Shown: positions 41,986 through 53,730, counted from the first letter of the stretch. The stretch: DNA of 64,000 nucleotides from Hysterangium stoloniferum (GCA_015178975.1 WHVD01000120.1:1-64000), one strand, 5' to 3'. Notes: generated by a model from the letters alone, not told the origin. Numbers and translations: made by a program.

Positions 41986-42275
41986 TCAGTACTTAGTATA
42001 GCCACCATTTGCCTTCAACACAGTTGCAACCCTCCTAGGCATACTCTCAATCAACCTCTGACACACGTCTGCATTAATCTTGTTCCATTCATCCTCCACC
42101 CTTTCCACCCTCTCCCACAACTCCAGTATCCCTTTTGGTTCAACCTCATACTCCCCCAGCCTTCTCTTTACATGATCCCACATGTATTCAATGGGGTTGA
42201 GGTCTGGAGACTGTGCTGGCCATGGGAGGACATTGAAATCATTATCTTGAAACCAAGTTTAGGCCTTTTTGCAGG
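41986..42275 (-). pseudogene. Tc1 element C transposase, C-terminal part
   Basis: The - strand gives WFQDNDFNVLPWPAQSPDLN then PIEYMWDHVKRRL, with the final catalytic Glu of the DDE triad in the NPIE motif, and ends ESMPRRVATVLKANGG and KY-stop at 41986. Counting across the insertion site, 34 residues separate the second Asp from this Glu (DD34E, the classic Tc1 group). A stop codon lies just inside the junction at about 42260. Confidence 0.85.
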
Positions 42276-43139
42276 TGTTAAGGAGTGCACGCAGAGCTTA
42301 TCAGAGGGTTTCCAGAGAAACCCATGGGAAAGCTGGTAGGACTTGGCTTCAGCTTATAGGCTGCACCCTCACGAGATCATAATGTCCAATGTCAAATGGG
42401 CAGATGGGAAACCTGGGGAGTCCAGGGATAGGTGATAGGTCGAGAGTTGGGGAGGTTGATGGTGGGAAACCTGCAGAGTCATTGATTGGTCAGGGAGGTC
42501 AAGTGATGATACATAAGTCAGAGGTTGAGCGATAGGAGAGTTGGAGCCTGTGGGCTCTGACAAGGATGAAGCGATATCCTCAAAGAGGAGTTTAGAGCAG
42601 AAAGGGAACTAAGATTACTGGAGAAATCTAAGCTAATTTTCTGACTGGATTATATGTACAACATTAGCTAGTTTATATAGACCACTGAGTGTATGCAATA
42701 CCAAATCCAGTAATGATGAAAGCTTAAATGGGTAATCATGAAATGAGAATAATAAACACCAAGTTAGGTGTTAGGAATGGGATGGAACGGGGTGGAGTCT
42801 GAATTGTGACAGGTCATTAGACTGTAAATGGGAATGGGGCAGAGCGGAGTCTAAAATGTGACAGATCATTAGACCATAACGGGAACAGGGCTCAGATAGA
42901 GGGCTGATGGGTTTTCTGAGTGGAGTCCAGTGACTGATGCATGGAATGGGGACAGGGATAGACAGGCTTGACATGTGCAGGGTCTGGGTGGGTATTCCGG
43001 TGACTGATATATGAGATAACAAAGGTCGGATTGGCATCTGGGTCCCAGCAGGTATTCTGGTTAACTGAAAATGATGTATCTAAAGCATGGGTCCATATAG
43101 GTTGGTTCCTGGAGCCCGGCAGGAGTTCCAGTCATAACA
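42276..43139 (-). repeat. 3' LTR of gypsy copy 2
   Basis: 864 bp, TGTTAAGGAG at the left and GTCATAACA at the right. It aligns with 49630-50428 and is about 65 bp longer, mainly from extra repeats of TGGGAAACC-type sequence near 42405-42520. Confidence 0.93.
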
Positions 43140-43288
43140 GTACCTTCCCTTTATGCTGAAGTCCCAAAGAGGCTCTAGAACTTGATAAAGTTTTGTTGGT
43201 TACATGCATGTGTCAAAGGTTATGTCAGTTACATGTATGTGTCAAAGAGTCATGTGATCTGGAAGGTAAGGTTCAGATATGATGACCC

Positions 43289-43296
43289 TATATAAA
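43289..43296 (+). promoter_or_regulatory. TATA box of the accessory gene, copy 2
   Basis: TATATAAA 62 bp upstream of the ATG at 43351, followed by an A-rich then pyrimidine-rich leader as in copy 1. Confidence 0.65.
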
Positions 43297-43350
43297 AATT
43301 TGAAAAAATAGAAATTTCTTCTTCTTTATTACCCCCATCATCTTCTCAAC

Positions 43351-44908
43351 ATGGGCCCAAAACCAACACCTCGCAGACTGATGCCCACTGCTGGGCCCTC
43401 CACAGGCTCCACTCTCTGCTGCCCAAATCTTGGTGCAGCGAGATGAGCAGGGAGGATAGTCACAATTCATTGAATACACGAAATTTTATGAAAAACTCCT
43501 CATATTTTTAAGTGAGACTATTTCTCCTGGCTATGACTACATGTTTTAGAAATTTATATTTCATTAACCCAAAATTTCATCTTTAAGACTTGTACATTCC
43601 CTTAAAATATGCACAAATGTCATGGTTATACAAGATTATCTGGGTTGTTACCTAATCTTTGGGATAAAATACATTCTCTAGTATCTCCATGACTTTTAAA
43701 ATGTCCACAAACATTATAGTTAACGAAAATTATTTGGGTTATGACTTAATCCTTGGGATGAGATGCATTCTCTTGTATATTATACAAACTTTCAAATGTA
43801 GTTCATATAATTTAAATTTATTTGGTTTAGAAAGTTAACCAGAACTATCTGGCCAACCAATCCATGTTGTGGAATTTATCCCCAAAAGGATAATCTATAT
43901 ATGTTTGTTTGACTAACTTTTGTCAGATACAAGATAAATATTAATATTTCCTTATTCTCCAGAATATTATCTGATAGGCTGAATTTGATTAAATATTAAT
44001 TTTACAACAAACAATATAAATATATATACTTTAGTGGATAAACAACTTTTAAAGTTTTCGGTTATCCTCCCAGCATCAACAGAGGGAGGAGGCAGAAAGG
44101 CTGGCCAAAGAGGCCGAGGATGCCTTGGACAAGGAGTACCAGGTGGTACTAGTCACGGAGAGAGAGGCTGAGGAGCAGAGGAAGCCGGACAAGGAGGAGG
44201 CAGTGTGGGTTGCCACAGAACAAGCCAGGGCAGCCGTGGATAGGGCAGCGATTACCACAGGGAAGGTAAGTCCCAATGCACATCAAGTTGACTTAACTGA
44301 CTTGTGCTTTAGCACAAGGCAGCAGAGGTCAAGTCAGAGTCCGAGGGGTAGCTGGAGAGCCCCCAAAAGGTGAGTCTCAGTCCATGGGGTTTTCCGGGGA
44401 CTGACCACATCAACAGAAGGCAAGGAAAGCAGCTCCAGTCTGCTTGCAAGTGAAGAATGACCTGTGGTGTTCCAGTTGCAATGACTGGAACATGGATTAT
44501 CATCAGAAGTCCGGCTGGGGACCAGGCTGTTGGCAGTGTGTGCACCTCAAAGTGAGGTGCTCACTTGTCCACGAGCAGCCCACAGGGTCCGTGGCATGGG
44601 ATGCAGGTGGTTCAGACAGGCTGGGGGGCTTGGAGGATGTCTTGGGGCAGATAGCTGCAGGTTAGCCCAGAACCAACTGCTTGAAAAGAGCAACTGGATC
44701 AACATTGTCATGGCAAACACCCTGCATAAACTCTGCAGGGAGTTCTGGCCCTTCTTGGGAGTACGGTGGGTATGTCTATGTTGAGCTGTAGGATGAGAGT
44801 TCTGAGGAGCCCAGTGAAGATGAGGATGGGGTTCCCACAGAGGTGGAAGAACTCCAAAAGGAGCCAGAAGAAATTGGGCAGAAACATAGCCCCATAAACG
44901 TAGACTAG
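43351..44908 (+). pseudogene. Accessory gene of gypsy copy 2 (antisense to pol), decayed
   Basis: The same gene as 2147-1154. It begins MGPKPTPRRLMPTAGPSTGS, is interrupted by a 622-bp DNA element (43450-44071), and resumes with the coiled coil (DALDKEYQ... at about 44120). Introns 44266-44312 and 44370-44416 are at the same places as in copy 1 and keep GT/AG and branch points. There is a stop at 44349-44351. The cysteine cluster at about 44468-44560 keeps five of six Cys; the third is Tyr. The end SPINVD-stop at 44908 is shared with copy 1. Confidence 0.85.
43450..44071. mobile_element. 622-bp DNA element, TIR GGGAGGATA, target duplication AGCA
   Basis: Left end GGGAGGATA, right end TTATCCTCCC, flanked by AGCA at 43446-43449 and 44072-44075. 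The inside is AT-rich with no open frame of note. It splits the accessory gene, as comparison with copy 1 shows. A related right end is at 3730-3867. Non-autonomous (MITE-like); superfamily not assigned. Confidence 0.75.
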
Positions 44909-45078
44909 AAATTATAATAAATCTTTTAAAAGAATAAAAGTAAAACATGAAAAGCATAGAAGTCTGTGGGAGATCCACTAAGACTTGAAGTCAGAACCTG
45001 TAAAAGCAAAGAGAGACATAGGGTGACAGGGAAAAATGAAAGTGAATCCAACATAACACAGGGTCCATGGAATGTGGT

Positions 45079-48000
45079 CTAGAGAGACAATAATGATCTG
45101 GGTTTGAGTGGGTAAGCTGTGTGAAAGTCAGTAACAATTTCTGTGGCATTACTGAGTTCTGTGGCAAAAATCCATGAAGTCTCTTCATTGGTGCCCTTGT
45201 AACCTGCCCACTTGACCAAGTAAAGCAGTTTACAAGTGCATTGATGCTTATCTATTTTCGAGTCCAAAATTTGTGAGATTTCAAACTTGGGTTCTCCATC
45301 AATAATGACTGGAGGAGGTGGAGATTGCATGTGATCTGGATTAGTGTTAGCAGTACAGGGTTCTAACATAGAAACATGAAATACCGGGTGTACTGTGTGC
45401 ATGCTATCCAGAAGCTGTAGGGTCCATGAAACTGAACCTACTTGTGTTATTATTTCAAATGGATCTAAATATTTTTCAGCAAGCTTTTTTGATGGACGGG
45501 TAGTCTGAAAGAATTGAGCTTGACAAAAACATGATCACCAATTTTGAAGTTGGGTGGTGGAATCCAGTTTTTGTCCACTGAACACTGGTATTGCTCTTGG
45601 GCAGACTTTATTGTGGTCCGGAGTTCTTCGTGGAGCTTGTGGAGGTCTGTGACAGACTCTTGAGCACCGGCAGAGGCAAGATTCCATTCTGGGTGTACTG
45701 TAATATTTGGATTGTACCCTTTATTTGCAAAGAATGGGGAAATGCCAGTAGTGGCTGAAGGTGCATTGTTGTAAGCAAATTCTGCAAGTAGTAATAGGGA
45801 TTTCCAATTGTCCTGTTGGTAGTTGCAATATACATGAAGATATTGTTCCAATGTCTGATTGATGTGTTCAGTTTATCTGTCAGCTTCCAGGTGATATCTG
45901 GATGTGAAGTGTAGTTTTATGTCCAAGGATTTCCCGAGGGATCTAAAGAAGTGAGATACAAACTCTGATCCTTGATCAGAAGTTATGTGGGATGGAACTT
46001 CGTGCTTGGAAAATATGTGGATAATAAAAAGTTCTGCTAACTGCACGGATGTGATGGTATCATGTGTGAGAATGAATATACCTTGTTTTGAGAATCTGTC
46101 AACAATGACTAGAATGGTGGAAAAGCCTTCAGAGTCTGGCAGGTGTTCAATGAAATCCATAGAGATAGAACTCCATGGGTGTTCCAGTACCGGGAGTTGT
46201 TTTAGAAGGCTGTATGGCTTGTGGCACTGTGATTTTGAGCGTGGACAAGTAATGCAAGATTTACAATAGTGCTTAATGAAGTCTCAGAGTCTGGGCCAAG
46301 TGTATTCTCTTCTTATTAATGATAGAGTTTTGTTGAACCCAAAATGTCCCAAGAGTGGATGATCATGTTTGTACTGGAGGATCCTGAGGTGGAGGCCAGC
46401 AGAGTCTGGTACATAGATACAATTGTCAAGTCTAATGAAACCATGCTGATCAAGAGACCACTGGGGTTGCCCGGAGTCCATGGGATTGTCAAGGTGCACT
46501 TTAGTTATTGGGTCTAGTGGAATTGCCGATAAAATATCTTGATGTAACTTCTCAATATCCATGATGATAATTCCACAGATAATGGGATGAATGAGGAAAG
46601 TTGCGTGGACTGATGCAGTAGGCTGCTGATTCATGAAAATGGGTTTCAAGTTGTGTGGGTTTACCATGGCATAGTCATTGCTCCCCTCTTGAGGATAGAT
46701 GTCCCATTGTCTAGTTAAAGCATCGGGTTTACTGCCAAGATGGTCGGGACAAAAGTGGATAATCATGTTAAAGCCAGACAGATATTTAGACCAGCAGGCC
46801 TGCCGGCAGGTCAAAGGTTTTGTGGTTGAAAGGTATTCTAGGTTTTTGTGATCTGTTACAATGTTAATCAGAATTCCCGAGCCTTCCAAATAGTGTCGCC
46901 ATGCTTTGAAAGCTGAAAAAATTGCTAGGAGTTCCTTATCATGAATGTCATAATTGAGATCTGCTCTGGTGAAAGTCTGGGACAGAAAAGCCATGGGTGG
47001 ACTTCTCAATCAGAGTCCTGGATAGACAGAATGGCTCCAAGTACATAGTCCAAGGCATCTGTCTCAACAATGAGCAGAAAGTCTGGTTTCCAATGTGACA
47101 GGATTGGAGCTGAAGAAAAAGAATCTTTTAAGAGATTGAAAGCTTTTTGACACTTATCATTGAAATTCCATGGAATGCCCTTGCAAGTAAGATGAGTAAG
47201 GGGGACTGTAATGTTGGAATATCCGTGGATAAACAGTCTGTAAAAATTGGCAAAGCCGAGGAAAGACTGTATATCTTTGACTTTTCTGGGTTCTGGCCAA
47301 TCTTTGATGACTTGTACTTTTGTTTCGTCCATTCAGAGTCTGTCAGGTCCCATAATGAAACCTAGATACTCCACAGAGTCCATGTCAAAAGTGCATTTTT
47401 TACCATTTGCAAATAAACCATGTTTTCTAAGTCTTCTGAGGACTTCACGGACTTGTTTGTTGTGTTCCATGGGGTCCTTGGAATAGATAAGAAAGTCATC
47501 CAAGTAAACAATAACGCATACATCAAGCATGTCAGAGAAAATGTCATTAATAAAACATTGAAAAACAGATGGAGCATTGGTGAGTCCAAGGGCATCACCA
47601 ACCACTCAAAGGCCCCATAATGGGTTCTGGAAGTGGTTTTCCACTTGTCACCTGTGGAGACCCAGACCAAATGGTAGGCGTGTTTAAGGTCTATTTTGGT
47701 ATAAATCCAGGCATTCTGCAGAGCATCAAGTAAGTCAGAGATAAGTGGGAGTGGATACTTATCCTTTTTTGTGACAGCATTGAGTCCTCTGAAATCAACA
47801 CAAAGTCTAAGAGATCCATCCTTTTTCTTGACAAACAGAACAGGTGCTCCAAAAGGAGATTTTGAGGGTCTGATAAAACCTATGGACAAATGTTCATCCA
47901 GGAAATTGTGGATTGTGGCAGGTTCCATGGAGGAAAGTGGGTAAATATGTCCAAGGGGTGGCTGGGTGCCTTCTTTGAGGTCAATTTTTAAGTCATACTC

Positions 48001-48740
48001 TCTGCTCTGTGGGGTGGAAGCCGGTCAGCTTTACGTTTACTAAAGATGTCCGTGAAATCATGATATTTCTCAGGGACACCTAGGTCCACGGATTGCTCAG
48101 ATACCAGAGTTGAAAAACGACTAGTTGCTTCATTGATTTTCAAATTGATAGTGAAAACCTGGGATCCATCCATTTTTGTAGCCCTAATAAATGATGCAGC
48201 ATTAATAAGAGAAATAGATGGAGGTGCCATGGGTTCCAGGGAAGCCATGGGGTGCCATAGGGATCACAGGGGCTACTGAAGCTGCAGGTGCCGGGAAGGC
48301 TGTGGGTGCCAAAATGGCTGTGGGTGCCAGAATGGCCAGAGGTGGTGAGATAGCCATGGGATCACAGGAGCTATTGAAGCTGCAGGTGCTGTGGTGGCTG
48401 TGTCACACACAGTTAACTTGGGCACCATGGGTGTCTGGAAAATTATACTGTTAGCTACCCAGTCAATCAATGGATTGTAGCAGGTAAGCCAGCTATGTCC
48501 TAGGACAACCAAGCAGTTTGAGTCTAACTGGGTCACATAGAAAGTGACCAACTGAGAAGTTCCACATGGAAACTGGATAGAAAGGTCACAAGCTTGTGTG
48601 ATGAATGAATTGCTTGTACTGTCAAAAAGTCAGAGTACGACCGGGTTGATTGGATAAGTCGACAACAGATTATTTTGTGTGAATTTTGTATCTACAAAGC
48701 AGTGAGTCGAACCAGAGTCTATGAGCTGAAAAAACGAATT
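45079..48740 (-). pseudogene. Gypsy copy 2 pol: protease, RT, RNase H, integrase, chromodomain
   Basis: From the 5' side on the - strand: protease with LIDSGSTHCFVD (about 48730-48695), the helper segment [18 protein letters not shown] with KKKDGSLRLCVDFRGLN (about 47830) and the active-site YLDD (about 47505), RNase H around DLNYDIHDKELLAIFSAFKAWRH-like sequence (about 46950, given in part), zinc-binding and core integrase (MDFIEHLP, SDQGSEFVS) and a chromodomain ending at 45079. Breaks include a CGA to TGA stop at 46284, CAA to TAA at 45873, and frameshifts near 48720, 47600 and 45480. Not functional. Confidence 0.92.
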
Positions 48741-49596
48741 TCAGAATCATATTAGACATAAGTTTAATAAAAAATGAGTCAGAGTTCAAAAGAGCAGATA
48801 CGTTGAGATGAGTAGACTCATGAATATGCAGAGAGGTAACACAACCCCCAACGTGTGTGGAGTCCATGGCCATGGGGTTGCTTACTCTTTTTTTTGAGTT
48901 GGAAGCCAGTTTGTCCTTTGACAGAGTTTCTGTGGAGGATGCTTTGGCTGTTCGACCTTTTGCAGAGTTTGCTTTCACCAACAGACATTCTGGAACTCGA
49001 TGACTGGGTTTTCCGCACAAGAGACAGAGGTTGTTGTCCATACAATGTGGTCTTTCCTGTGGGGTCAATTTGCCATCAGCTCCGAGCTTGCCTGTGAGGT
49101 CAGGTTTTCTGGTTTGCTTGCCAGACTGTTGACCTTTGTTGTTGTTGTTAGAAGACTTTTTATCGTTCTTCTTGTCAGATTGCGTGGAGTTTTGGTTGCT
49201 GGTGGATGGAGTGTTTTTGTTGTTTTTATTGGCTGTGGACTTGACCTTGTCCACAGAAGTCTCACAGGCAACTTCTGTGCGACAATCCCAATAGTGTGCA
49301 TCTGTGTTTTGAGCCTTGAGGCACATATGGGACAGTGTTTTTGGCTTGCCATCTTCTCCTTTAGAGACTTCATCTTTAAGGCAGGATGGCAGACCGGTGT
49401 AGAATTGGTGGCAGAGAGTGGGATCGCCCCACTGACAATGCGTGGCAAGATTGTTGAATTGGACAATATAGTCCATGATGTGCTGGTTGTCCTTCATATG
49501 AAGATTGGTGAGACTGTTCTCGGCTTCTCTGGTCAGGTCATATGTATGGGCCAAAGTTGGTTTCCATGTGTACAGGTGCTTTCTTCTTGGTGGCAT
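48741..49596 (-). pseudogene. Gypsy copy 2 gag with zinc knuckle
   Basis: The - strand frame from 49596 begins MPPRRKHLYTWKPTL and contains the C-terminal half of the retrotransposon Gag core (QHIMDYIVQFNNLATHC, CHQFYTGLPSCLKDEV), a Lys/Asn-rich region and a knuckle CLLCGKPSHRVPEC at about 48985-49026. The first part of the Gag core is missing. A frameshift in a T run near 48730 separates gag from the protease. Confidence 0.88.
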
Positions 49597-49629
49597 GTTG
49601 ACAACCTGTGAGTCTCAGTCAGAAAATAC

Positions 49630-50428
49630 TGTTAAGGAGTGCGTGTGGAGCTTATCAGAGGGTTTCTGGAGAAACCTGCGGGAAAGCTGGTAGGACTTGG
49701 CTTCAGCTTATAGGCTGCACCCTTGTGAGATTGTCATGTCCAATTTCAAATGGGCAGATGGGAAACCCAGGGAGTCCAGGGATAGGTAATAGGTTGAGAG
49801 TCAGGAAGGTTGAGTGATGATAAGTCAGAGGTTGAGTGATAGGAGAGTCAGAGCCTGTGGGCTCCGACAAGGATGAAGCGATATTCTCAAAGAGGAGTTT
49901 AGAGCAGAAAGGGGACTAAGATTACTGGGGAAATCTAAGCTGATTTTCTGACTGGATTGTATGTACAACATTAGCTAGTTTATATAGACCACTGAGTGTA
50001 TGCAATACCAAATCCATTAATGATGAAAGCTTAAATGGATAATCATGAAACAAGAATAATAAACACCAAGTTAGGTGTTAGGAATGGGACGGAATGGGGC
50101 AGAGTCCAAATCGTGACAGGTCATTAGACTGTAAATGGGAACAGGGTAGGAGCGGAGTCCAAAAGGTGACAGGTCATTAGACCATAATGGGGATCAGATA
50201 GAGGGCTGATGGGTTTTCCAAGTGGAGTCCAGTGACTGATGCATGGAACGGGGATGGGGATAGACATGCATAGGGTCCGAGCAGGTACTCCGGTGACTGA
50301 TATATGAGATAAGGTCAGATTGATGTCCAGGTCCCAGCAGGTATTCTGGTTAACTGAAAACAATGTATCTAAAGTGTGGGTGCATATAGGTTTGTGCCTG
50401 GAGCCCAGTGGGAGTTCTGGTCATAACA
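49630..50428 (-). repeat. 5' LTR of gypsy copy 2
   Basis: 799 bp, TGTTAAGGAGTGCGTG at the left and GTCATAACA at the right, followed by the GCAGG target copy. Differences from the 3' LTR include indels and transitions, so the insertion is not recent. Confidence 0.93.
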
Positions 50429-51242
50429 GCAGGTATGTTTGGGGTCATTATCTTGCTGGAAGATGACATCACCCACAGATTTTCCATAATAGTTGAGGCT
50501 GGCTTGAAGGTCCTCCTCCATAATCTTGAGATAAAGGTCCCTATCTATCTTGCAAACATACCTAGGTCCTTCCCACAGCATGCAGCCCCATACCATCACA
50601 GATCCTCCTGAAAACTTCTGAGTCCCCTGAACCAGCATATTACTCAAGCCCTCCCCAGCCTTTTTCCAGACCCACTTCCTCCCATCTGACTCCAACCTGT
50701 TGATTTTGGTTTCATCTGACCACACCACCTTCTTCCAGTCCTCCACAGTGCAATGCTGATGTGCCACAGCAAAGTCCATCCTTACCTGTCTATGCTTCTT
50801 GCTGAGAAAGAGCTTTTTCTTCTTCACCATAGCCTTTATCCCAACCATATTGAGACTATTGTGCACAGGTTGGATACAGATCGACTGGTTGGTGACATTC
50901 CTAAGAGCTTTGGCATATTGACAGCAGTGTCAGTCTTCTCAGAGCTGATGAGACACTGTGCATAGTGAATATTGGTAGGGGAAAGCTTGGAGGGACAACC
51001 ACCAATGGACTTAGAGATACAAAGTAAATGAGAACTGAGGGGAAAACTTTCTAACTCAGACTTATAGTTTATAACTCCTTTTTGACATCACATACTCGAG
51101 TGTATGCAGAAGTTGTGGATTGTAGTGGATCCAAAATACTCATGTGACACAGACACAGTAGAAGCTGCAATGTGGCTAGCTGTATGGCCAGCATCAAGAG
51201 GGAGAGGATATGATTCTGGCTGGCAAGAGACAAAGTGCACAT
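50429..51242 (-). pseudogene. Tc1 element C transposase, N-terminal part
   Basis: The start at 51242 reads MCTLS...ASQNHILSL; HTH sequence follows with frameshifts and a stop. The catalytic core is clear from about 50866: VVWSDETKIN (first Asp) and SVMVWGCMLWEG, ending at IFQQDNDPKHTC (second Asp), where the gypsy element interrupts it. Confidence 0.82.
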
Positions 51243-51591
51243 TTTGGGAATTGGGGCATTACTAGTCAGTAAAGGTGTAATTATACTCTAGCACAATGTG
51301 GTCATGTGACATCACATGACATCACATGATTTTGTTGATAGGACCCAGTTGGAGGTGAACAATCAACAAGGTCACATGACTATAAGCATTATAGTCATCA
51401 AGGCTGCCAGCCAAAAAACCCTTCTAACGAGTCTTCTGTATATACATACATATTTGTAGTATTTCCATATTTGGAGCTTATGTAATGGAATTGTATTTCA
51501 ACAATCTAGATATGATAAAGCATATTCACAAATATTGTTGATATTTATATTTTTTGCAATTTTATCCTCTGAGTTATCAAGGATATATGTA

Positions 51592-53177
51592 CAGTAGGCA
51601 ACAACCATTTGGATGTTTCTTTGTTTTGAAAAGATCCTTTAGCATTAGCCTAAAATAAATTCTATAAATTCTGAATAAATTATGATAGATGCTCTAATAT
51701 CACGAAATGTTGATTACATAACAATGATGTCATATGTCCATTTATAGCCATGCCATAATACCATGAATGCAGCTTATACATCTGAACAGTTGTGTTGCCA
51801 AGATTCACAGAGCAAAGAAGTGGTCTAAAACTATTCATGATCACATGACTTTACTTCCACAACCAAAAACCTGAACCTTAAACCCAAAAGTCACATGATT
51901 TGTTCATGTTCAAGTATATATACAAGGCCTTTTAACATGCTTGTCCCAACAGTTCACCATGTGCACTGTTCCCCCTACTATTCATGACACATCATTACTC
52001 TGCTCCTCTCTAATGTCTCTGGGCACTCTATTCATCAGACCACTGGTGTTAGCATTGGAACTATCTCAAAAATATGCTCTGAATACTGTCCTGAGGCTCC
52101 CAAGTCCTCTGGTGGTTGTCCAACAAAATGCACATCTGCCAATATCAGCTATTCTAAGCATCTCATTTGCAGGCAGAAAGCTGATAATGCAGTCCAAGTT
52201 TCCAAGTCTCTTCAGGATGTCACAAATCAATCCCTCTCCTCCCAATCTGTTTGTTGTGCCTTATGCAAAGCTGGCCTAAGGCCTGTGGTGAAAAAGAAGT
52301 GTCCTTTTCTGTGACAATCTCACAGGAGGGAGAGGCTACAGTGGGCAGAGAGACATCAGGAGTACACTCTGGAGGACTGGAAGAGAGTTGTATTCTCTGA
52401 TGAGACCAAAATCAATCATCTTGGGTCAGATGGAAGGAAGTGGGTGTGGAAAAAGGTGGGGGAGGGGTTGACTGATAGGCAGGTGGAGGGAACATTGAAG
52501 TTTGGTGGTGGTAGTGTGATGATGTGGGGTTGCATGCTTTGGGAAGGCATTGGATATGCCACTAGGATTGAAGGGAAGATGGATTCACAGCTTTACTGCT
52601 CTATCTTGGAGGATGAACTTCAGCAATCCCTTGAGTTTTACAAGAAAACTCCATCTGATATCATCTTCCAGCGATCCAAAGCATACCAGCAAACTGGCTT
52701 GAAAGTGGTTTGATGACCATAGCTACAATGTGATGAAGTGGCCAGCACAGTCTCCAGATCTAAACCCCATAGAGCATTGCTGACTATGACACACCACCTA
52801 GTGGAGTGGAGGAGCTTTGGGAGTACTGTCAAGTGGGATGGGAAAAGATACCAAAGGAGGTGTGTCAGAACATGATAGAGAGTATGCCTAGAAGAGTAGA
52901 AGCTGTAATTAAGGCCAAGGGAGGGTATACCAAGTACTAGTTTAGTATATAGGGTTTATAAAATACAGGCAACAAAACCATTCAGATGTACAAGCTTCAT
53001 TAATCCTATTATTACATTTCCATAAATGGACATATGACATCATGGTTATGTAATCAACATTTAGTTATATTAGAGCATCTACCATAATTTATTCAGAATT
53101 TCTAGAATTTATTTTGGGCTAATGCTAAAGGATCTTTTCAAAACAAAGAAACATCCAAATGGTTTTGTTGCCTACTG
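51592..53177 (+). mobile_element. Tc1/mariner element D (1586 bp), inserted at TA in element C
   Basis: The ends CAGTAGGCAACAACCATTTG and its inverted counterpart ending TTGCCTACTG are flanked by TA. The TIRs match over about 155 bp or more. Each end is a unit of about 210 bp with an inverted inner copy: left 51592-51801, right 52966-53177. One transposase gene lies between. Complete in structure, with a damaged gene. Confidence 0.9.
51959..52940 (+). pseudogene. Tc1 element D transposase
   Basis: The N-terminal HTH is readable (TTGVSIGTISKICSEYCPEA, then GGCPTKCTS), then, after a stop near 52312, the core: DWKRVVFSDETKINHLGSDG (first Asp), SVMMWGCMLWEG, IIFQ. Compared with element C, about 8 bases are missing near 52672, which removes the second catalytic Asp and shifts the frame. 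The rest (AQSPDLNPIEH and IESMPRRVEAVIKAKGG) is present in another frame, with a further stop near 52781. Confidence 0.88.
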
Positions 53178-53310
53178 TACATCTGAAGTACCAAGCATTG
53201 GAAGGGTTTTTTGAGTCACTGTATGCTGATGGTTTTCATGTGTGATGGCCTTGACCTGATGTTTTGACTTCTGTTAATGGCATGGTTTCTTCAAAGTCTT
53301 CTAGGGGGTC

Positions 53311-53730
53311 TGTTATGACCCATTCCCAGATACTTCAATCTTCCATAATTATCTGACTTTCTGCCCCAAGTCTCCAATCTAATTTTCTGACTCAATATCT
53401 GACCCAACTTCTGACTACAGAACATGTATAGTTCCTGTACTTCTGGACCTCATCCTTGTTTTGCATTTGGTAACTTGTCAGTCAACAAGTATTCACTCAT
53501 TTGCTTGTTGTATTCCTGTTTCAGAATGCTCACCTTAATCCACCTTATTATGATCCTAGTTTGTAGTACAATAACAAAAGAACTTATATTAGTTTCCATG
53601 AATTTGTACTTTACCTTAGATCTGATATTGACTAAGTTTCTTATTCATTCCTTCTTCACATTTGCATAGAGGTGCAGCACATAAACTGAAGCCAACATCC
53701 TGAGCCTATCCCAAGGTTTCCCAGTTCCCA
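53311..53730 (+). repeat. LTR fragment, gypsy type
   Basis: Starts TGTTATGACCCATTCCCAG like the gypsy LTRs and contains GTGCAGCACATAAACTGAAG, the counterpart of the conserved block near 3100-3130. No TAACA end follows, so it is truncated on the right by the Tc1 remnant that begins near 53840. Confidence 0.7.

Larger units (their letters stand above)
42276..50428 (-). mobile_element. Complete Ty3/gypsy chromodomain retrotransposon, copy 2 (8153 bp)
   Basis: Bounded by LTRs 42276-43139 and 49630-50428 and by the target duplication GCAGG (42271-42275 and 50429-50433). Orientation is - strand: gag, protease, RT, RNase H, integrase, chromodomain, then the accessory gene on the + strand before the 3' LTR. 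All genes carry stops or frameshifts. The first recognised Gag codon is only 34 bp from the 5' LTR, so the leader and the N-terminal part of gag seem to be deleted. Confidence 0.95.
41780..53221 (-). mobile_element. Tc1/mariner element C, split by a gypsy element and by Tc1 element D
   Basis: The transposase gene runs on the - strand from 51242 to 41986, interrupted by gypsy copy 2. The right end is CACTG at 53221 followed by TA. The right arm is split at a TA by Tc1 element D; joining the flanks gives an arm that matches the left arm (41780-41960) with words such as TTGATAACTCAGAGGATAAA. Inner inverted copies are at about 41936-41960 and 51401-51425. The outer left end is not recognisable, so the left end is truncated near 41780. 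Confidence 0.82.
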
